Assembly: GCF_001315985.1 (NCBI RefSeq)
Contig: NZ_BBBI01000004.1
Location: 62,001-126,000, forward strand
Origin: Vulcanisaeta distributa JCM 11216
Lineage (GTDB): Archaea > Thermoproteota > Thermoprotei > Thermoproteales > Thermocladiaceae
Reading direction: 5' to 3'
DNA: 64,000 nt
Positions 58,928 to 64,000 of this stretch are shown here, one piece after another. The position numbers were made by a program, and so were the translations under genes. The notes beneath the pieces are model-generated. The model saw only the letters and a program-made list of their open reading frames with translations. It searched no databases and was not told the DNA's origin. Numbering within the stretch: the first letter of the stretch is position 1; each line of letters starts with the position of its first letter.

Positions 58928-61470
58928 CTAACACTCGCACTTGCATAGGCACCCTCATTCATTGGATTATTAGTACTCAAGTAACCACTATACTGAATAC
59001 TCAATGTGCCAGGCTGGACAAGGGCACCACAGTAGGGCATTGAGCCCTCCCCCCCCATTTGCGGATTAAGCAGTGTACCCACCTCAATTAAGTAAGTAGT
59101 GTACTCAGTGCCTGATGGAGCAGTGTCATTACCACTAATTGTGTTAGGCCCAGGATTATTACATGTAATTTTATGATAACATGATGTAAAGCATTTATAA
59201 GACCCAGTAGTAGCATTCACAACATAGCATGTTTGAGTACATGTTTCAGTGTATGTATAGCAAGCACTTACACTGCCAGTGTGGGTACTGCTACTACTCC
59301 AACTCCACTGAGTATAGAATACATTACTTGGTAAAATATTCATAAAGTCTGGACAAGTATTAGGTAATATTGATGATGAAGAAGTACACTGGTAAATAGC
59401 AGTCTCATTACCAGGTTTTGTGACATTGAATGTAATATTAGTACTCCCAGAGCTTGCTAAACCACTCCAATCAGCAAAGGTACAAGTGTACTGCCCACAA
59501 GTCACTGACTGGGGGGCTTGTAGTGTTACATTACTACCAATGGGAATGGTTAAATTAAATGGGGCATAATTTGTACCATTAGCTACTGTATATGTACCAT
59601 TAATAACATCATAACTAATTGGCACGCAATTATTCAAATAACCAATGCTTGAACCATATGCCTGAATAGTAAGGTTTGCAGTATTACATACAATAGTCTC
59701 ATTGAAGAGGCCCTCAACAATCACAGTATATGTGGAACTCCCTGTGGTCTTTAGTACTGTTATTGACCCACCATTATGGTTTAATATATTAAACTGCCCA
59801 TTGACAATAAATGTTAATGGACTACCACTTGGTGTGTAGGCAACCTCAACACCCTGTGTGGTAATATTAACACCCACTGGGTAGTACTTGGCAACACAAG
59901 TGCTATTGTATGGGGCAGTCACGTTTTGGAATTGGAATTGGATAATGTCCTGAACAGTGAGTGGGAATTCCTGAGGCAGTGAGTAGGTACCCTCATAAAG
60001 AATTGAACCACTACTACCATTTACAATCTGAACATTCACCTTCCCAACCATGGTACCAGTACTTGGGTTAGTCTGGTTGCTGGTGAACTTAATCAAACCA
60101 CCAATACAATTATAATTCAACTTAATGACAGTATCACTGGTTATCTGGTCAGTGACTGTAACAGTATTACCACTGATGGTGTATGAGGCACCTCCAGTGG
60201 CCCCCCCATTAAATGTGCAGTTCATTCCCTCCCAAAGGATGTAGGAGGGTGCTTTGACCTGCACAGTGCTGTATGGTGCAACGTAGGCAATGCCAAAGGC
60301 TGGTCATTCTGGTCAAGCCAAGCCACTTGGCTAACAACCTGCCCATTACTAACAACAGTGCCTCTAGCAAAGTTAGAATAGAATGGTAGTGACTTCCACT
60401 GGCTTGGGACTTTATTTAAGCTAATGCTTATTGTTGGGTTCCAGTACTGGACTGGGATTGAGGTTGACTGCCCATTGGGCAGGGTAGTGACTGCCTGGAC
60501 AATGACAAAGTCAGTGGCATACACTGTTGCTGACCATGAAAATGATACATTATAACTTACCCAATTGAACTTACCAAGTGATTGTAATAAATCTATTGAT
60601 CCTTGAGAAAATGAAAATAATGATGCTTGCTGAATTGGCTGGTTTGCAATGTAATTTTCAGAACGCCCAATACTGTCCCCCCCAGTTGCTGCATTCAAAG
60701 AGTACCCATCAATTGTTACATTTAATGCAGCGTCAGCAACCTCCCTATAAGCACGTTGTGCAAATACATATATATTTACAAAATGATTAGAAGTAGACAA
60801 ACTAGCAACAGGATTTAATGGGTAATCACTGTAAAAGTAATAACCAAACGCTCTAGTAAGGAAATAGTCATATGTTACTACATGCTCAGTAGCATATAAG
60901 GCAAGACTAGCTGGTGTTAAGTAAAAAGTACCAGTACCTAATAAGTAATTAATTAAATAAGCAGAACTTTGGAACATTCCGTAATACATAAGCCCACTTG
61001 AGGAATAAGGCACTGGTTCTGGAGATTTTCCCTCTCCATTCTGGTTATTTGGATAACTACTCCCGCCTGCTGGGTAGAATACATTAACAACAGGTAGTGA
61101 TGAAGGCCCTATCACAATCAATGGGTAAAAAGTACTTCCACAATCTCCGCTTGAAAATAAATCTGACTTGATGTTATTTGATTACCAGTGTATGTTAGGC
61201 AAACCCATGTATCATACGTATAAATTGCAGATATGTAATCCCAATTATGCCTGGCATAAGTATTTAGTGAGTAGGACATCCACACAAGCCTATAGGCATA
61301 TTGGCTTGGAATGGTAATATTCCAACCCTGAAACTGTGGTTGTAAGTTTATTTGCTGGTAAAAATCAACCCACTGAATAATCATCGCATGGGTTGGCACT
61401 GCAGTAATTACCATAATGAGTAGTAGGCCTAGCAATCCAAGGGCCAGTAGGGGGGCAGTGAAAGCCTCAT
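58879..61470 (-). CDS. Large exported Cys-rich surface protein, frameshifted
   Basis: One gene in four frame pieces. ATG 61470 gives a signal peptide (MRLSLP then LLALGLLGLLLIMVITAVP, needing four or seven C where six are read at 61450-61455). Breaks near 61128 (a missing T) and near 60290 (a missing A/T; DQPFGIAYVAPYS rejoins). The outer part of about 830 residues is rich in T, S, N, Y and Q with many N-x-S/T sites and a Cys cluster (YTETCTQTCYVVN, YKCFTSCYHKITC). It ends inside the variant CRISPR repeat (SLLFSLENI is that repeat) and stops at 58879. Unknown family; fits a virion or S-layer-like protein. Confidence 0.6.
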
Positions 61471-61582
61471 GTTAGTGAAGCCTTTTTTAAAGAACAGGAC
61501 TAATTAGCATTCAAGGAATGAGAAAGAGAAAGAACAAGAATTTGGGGGGGATTTTATAGGATTTTAATAATTAAGGCTTGAA

Positions 61583-62992
61583 TCATGGAGTGAAGGTGCA
61601 GACTCCTGCAGTGTATTCTGGAGCATACACTACAATGTAATCAACATTCAAGTTAGTATAAGCCTGGATTGAAATTGGGTTTGGAATACCAGTGAGTATG
61701 TAATACCCAGCCACATTCCTAAGTATTGAAGCCCAGCAGTTGGATGTTCCCTCATAACTACCACCTGGCAATGTAATGTTTATTGTAGTGCCAAATGGTA
61801 TGTTATTAAAGACTAGTGTGGCATTATTCCCATTGATCATTACTTGACTTGGGGGGGTTGGTGTTATGTTCATTGCCTTGAGGGTCTCCTCAACCATTGC
61901 CCCCCCTGTGAATGGGGAAGTAACATTGTATAATTCCCAACTCCAACCAGTGTATGGATTAGTCCAATTATAGAATGACAGTGTTACCACTACCTGTGTT
62001 GTATTTGTTGGTGGTGTTCCAATGTCCGCACTGGTGACTTCATTGAATAATTCCCCAGCATTATACTGCCTAATAGCCCAGGCCACGAACTCCTCATAGG
62101 CTGCTGACTGCTTGAAGTCAACCCACTGGCTCATTGCCCAATCATACATTGCTGTGCCAGGCTCATAGAGTTGGAATACTACTTTACCACCCTCCCATGC
62201 ATTTGAAAATGCAATCCAGTCATACGTGGTGTTCACTAGTGATGGGCCATTTATCTCAGTCCCATTTGGAAGCCTAACTGGAATACCTGGTGGGGGCACC
62301 CTCATTAAATGCCAGCAGTTATTAACAGTCTCTGGTGGTGGGGGGGTACTAGGTAGAGCATCATTTGCTGGGGGGTCTCAACAGCAGCAATACTGCTTGG
62401 GATTAATGATAAACTCAGGTCAAACTTATAAACACCATACCCCTCATACACTAATTCATTATCATGATAAATCATTAGGAAGAAGTCATAGTACTTCCAA
62501 TCTGGCTGATGAATAATCCTCAGTGGGAGTACTACAATAGTCCAATTACCCATGCACTCAGGCATTGGGTAATTGCTTAATGGCACTAAAGCCTCCTTAG
62601 TTGGTGTTGGCATTCCCATACTCACAACACCACTAACAAAACTAGTAGTCACACCAGTGTTGAGTAGGGTAGTGTTTTGGATGAATTGGAGTACAATCAA
62701 GTCACTGTCTGGGAAGGTTGTGGTATTCAAGAGTGGGGGGGTATATGTTAAAGTCCAATAAAAGACATAAGTAGTATCATTCCTAACTGGCATGTTAATA
62801 GCCCCCAAGGTTAGTGACAATAATAGTATTACCCTTGACACTATACCCATTTGGGGGGGTAGTACTAGTATAGATAATCCCAAGGAGTTGGTAGATTAGG
62901 CCAGGCATGAGGATCCAAACCACCAAGCCCAGTAGGGCAATGATGCCAAGGGCAATACCCAACCTCCTCCCCCCCCAACCCATACTAAACAC
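61583..62992 (-). CDS. Membrane-anchored protein of the putative element, frameshifted
   Basis: ATG 62992 starts a basic end and a membrane segment (LGIALGIIALLGLVVWILMP), followed by an outer region. Breaks lie near 62805 (five G where four would read VTNLGAINMPVRNDTTYVFY) and at the C7/G7 run near 62345 (five would read PPPPETVNNCWHLMRVPPPG). The rest has AWEGGKVVFQLYEPGTAMYD, QWVDFKQ and LKAMNITPTPPSQVMINGNN. About 465 residues joined, with little charge and many N, T, Y, W. No family recognised. The C-terminal text suggests a second surface protein. Confidence 0.55.
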
Positions 62993-63040
62993 CCTGTTTT
63001 TAACCTGCAGTGGCAGGGTTTAAATAACTACTCCCCCCCA

Positions 63041-63438
63041 TCAAAAACCATTACCAATACTCCCTAACAATCTAGGGGTGGGGGCATCATGAGTACCACA
63101 TGCCTCCCTCACATGCCTACAGGACAGGGGGGGTAGATTACCCCCCCTGCTAACCCAGTGGTTCCAGGCATGCATTATCTGGTACATTGTAATCCTCTCC
63201 CTATAGTCCCTTGCATACTTCCTGAATAACTCATTCAATTCCTGAACAACCTCCATCAAAGCCCTCCTCTTATTCACAACCTCAATCCAAAGAACCCAAG
63301 TAACAACAGCCCTCCTACCCTCATGACACAATTCACCAGTACTCCTCAAGTAATCAATCAACTCCTGAACCAAGCAGGGAGTGCAAGGACTGGAGAAGCC
63401 CTCCCCCCAGCCTTCCTAGCCCTCCTAGCCCTAGCCAT
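63041..63438 (-). CDS. Small basic Cys-containing protein of the putative element, frameshifted
   Basis: ATG 63438 starts MARARRARKAG; the run of six C at 63403-63408 breaks the frame, and four would read EGFSSPCTPCLVQELIDYLR. Then follow GELCHEGRRAVVTWVLWIEV, KRRALMEVVQELNELFRKYA and ERITMYQIMHAWNHWVSRG, a strongly helical, basic part, and a C-terminal LSCRHVREACGTH with Cys/His. About 132 residues. A DNA- or RNA-binding role is suggested by charge only. It would be the first gene after the joined end of the large surface gene in a circular form. Confidence 0.5.
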
Positions 63439-63560
63439 CCTCGCAAGCTCCCTAACCCCAAGTGCCTCACTGGTGTTTATTACATATGTAAAAACTTGCC
63501 TTGGGGGGGTTAGGGGGGGTGTAGGGTGACCTTGTTTGTTATCTTCAATTTCCCATTCTC

Positions 63561-63585
63561 GATATTCTCTAAAGAGAATAGAATG
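63561..63585 (+). repeat. Solitary CRISPR-repeat-like copy
   Basis: The 25 bases match the terminal array repeat (58903-58927) at 24 of 25 positions, including the variant GATATTCTC start, and differ only at base 24 (T for G). Palindromic core ATTCTCT-AA-AGAGAAT. It is 4.63 kb from the array end and has no neighbouring repeat. Likely attachment site or leftover terminal repeat. Confidence 0.85.
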
Positions 63586-63652
63586 TATGCGATATAAAGT
63601 TCTCTGATTGATAGGATAAGGGTAGGTAAGGATAAGAGCACTTAGTGATGTA

Positions 63653-64000
63653 TCAGCTTTGTGTCTTGAGCAATTCCTTTGCGAGGTTCCATAATTTATC
63701 ATTTAGGTGGTGTATTACCTTAATGACTTTGCCTTTGCTTGCGTTTCTTATTTCGTCTGCTGTCATGAGCGATATCCCAATGGCTATGTACCTGCCCTTA
63801 AGATCCCTAATTAGTAATACATCACCGGCACCAAAGTTGCCGCTTATGTCCTTAATGCCTGGTCTCATTACGTCTGCTCCATTGACTATGTGCGGCACTG
63901 CGCCGTCGTCGACGGTAATCATTGGGTAGTTGGGCATGTACGTTGGGTTCAGGTAGAAGTACATTAGTAGTGGTATTACGTATTCCCTCTGGTTTGCGTC
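63653..64000 (-). CDS. PUA-domain RNA-binding protein, partial
   Basis: The gene runs off the window: the frame is open from position 64000 (DANQREYVIPLLMYFYLNPT) to the stop at 63653. MITVDDGAVPHIVNGADVMR, PGIKDISGNFGAGDVLLIRD and KGRYIAIGISLMTADEIRNA form a typical PUA domain, with a helical tail. It resembles the C-terminal part of archaeal MCT1-like or tRNA-modifying PUA proteins. Only about 116 residues are visible, so the full identity is open. Confidence 0.8.
   Translation of the reverse strand, partial: DANQREYVIPLLMYFYLNPTYMPNYPMITVDDGAVPHIVNGADVMRPGIKDISGNFGAGDVLLIRDLKGRYIAIGISLMTADEIRNASKGKVIKVIHHLNDKLWNLAKELLKTQS

Larger units (their letters stand above)
58903..63585. mobile_element. 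Putative integrated element bounded by CRISPR-repeat-like direct repeats
   Basis: A 23-bp direct repeat, GATATTCTC ... GAATAGAA, lies at 58903-58925 and 63561-63583. The left copy is the terminal repeat of the array. The block between carries three minus-strand genes (58879-61470, 61583-62992, 63041-63438) with a Thr/Asn/Tyr-rich style unlike the housekeeping genes around them. Joining the ends extends the frame of the large gene (see findings). No integrase, replication or capsid gene is recognised, so the mobile nature is inference. An excised circle would be about 4.66 kb. Confidence 0.5.

Noticed and set aside
1-64000. Programmed frameshifting or phase variation as the cause of the broken genes
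   Set aside because: Breaks occur in essential, non-variable genes such as proS and tmcA, often at different bases than the G runs, and extra residues fall inside zinc and ATP sites. Error is the simpler reading.
1-64000. Insertion sequences or transposases
   Set aside because: No transposase motif or terminal inverted repeat pair with a transposase-size gene was seen.
1-64000. rRNA genes or other tRNAs
   Set aside because: Only the tRNA-Val at 45711 showed acceptor, T-arm and CCA pattern; I saw no rRNA-like conserved blocks. An exhaustive covariance search was not possible.

Overview
The window looks like chromosome from a hyperthermophilic crenarchaeon of the Thermoproteales, most like a Vulcanisaeta/Caldivirga-type genome. 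The evidence is archaeal information-processing genes (HerA, NurA, TmcA, prefoldin beta, Pcc1, eL43, Brix protein), TATA boxes about 25 nt upstream of near-leaderless starts, GTG/TTG starts, a tRNA-Val with two non-canonical introns, semi-phosphorylative Entner-Doudoroff KDG kinase, and a CRISPR repeat of the crenarchaeal GATAATCTC...GAA type. The genus is inference.

Layout. 1-8.6 kb: heme O synthase, HerA, a TGT-like protein, then the translation/chaperone cluster eL43, Brix, Pcc1, prefoldin beta, DUF3194 and DHH phosphoesterase. 8.6-14.9 kb: a large exported protein, a type IV pilus-type ATPase and six small proteins with a shared alpha-beta-alpha-beta plan, an unfamiliar system. 15-26 kb: TmcA, a pyrimidine-dimer glycosylase-like protein, NuoM and NuoL, LutB-like protein, AIR-synthase-fold protein, threonine dehydratase with RidA, Cas4-like nuclease. 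27-36 kb: MoeA, NurA, thioredoxin-like protein, radical SAM protein, HEPN/MNT pair. 36-45.6 kb: MarC, core MetE, AsnRS-like asparagine synthetase, CobQ, winged-helix regulators with an operator-like palindrome, amino-acid permease, TrkA, KDG kinase. 45.7-57.7 kb: tRNA-Val, K+ channel, HemD, epimerase, CbiX-like and CbiB, Lrp-type regulator, FAD synthetase-like protein, ProRS, ferredoxin, protein kinase. 57.7-64 kb: CRISPR leader and array, then a 4.66-kb block of three minus-strand genes bounded by direct copies of a variant CRISPR repeat, then a PUA-domain gene leaving the window.

The most interesting reading is that the terminal CRISPR repeat was the insertion site of a small element. Joining its two ends in silico extends the reading frame of its large surface-protein gene across the repeat core. 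No recombinase gene is visible in the block.

Technical caution: G or C runs of exactly seven (about 140 by eye) are hugely over-represented. In conserved motifs they add one residue relative to the family pattern (eL43 zinc knuckle, TmcA P-loop, MNT motif, KdgK, MetE). Many genes also carry single-base breaks, often a missing A or T in an A/T run. I read these as base-calling or assembly errors and report broken genes as one gene with the break positions. Functional links that stand out: ilvA-type dehydratase with ridA; cobQ, CbiX-like and cbiB for cobalamin; TrkA with a K+ channel; HerA and NurA, here 26 kb apart.
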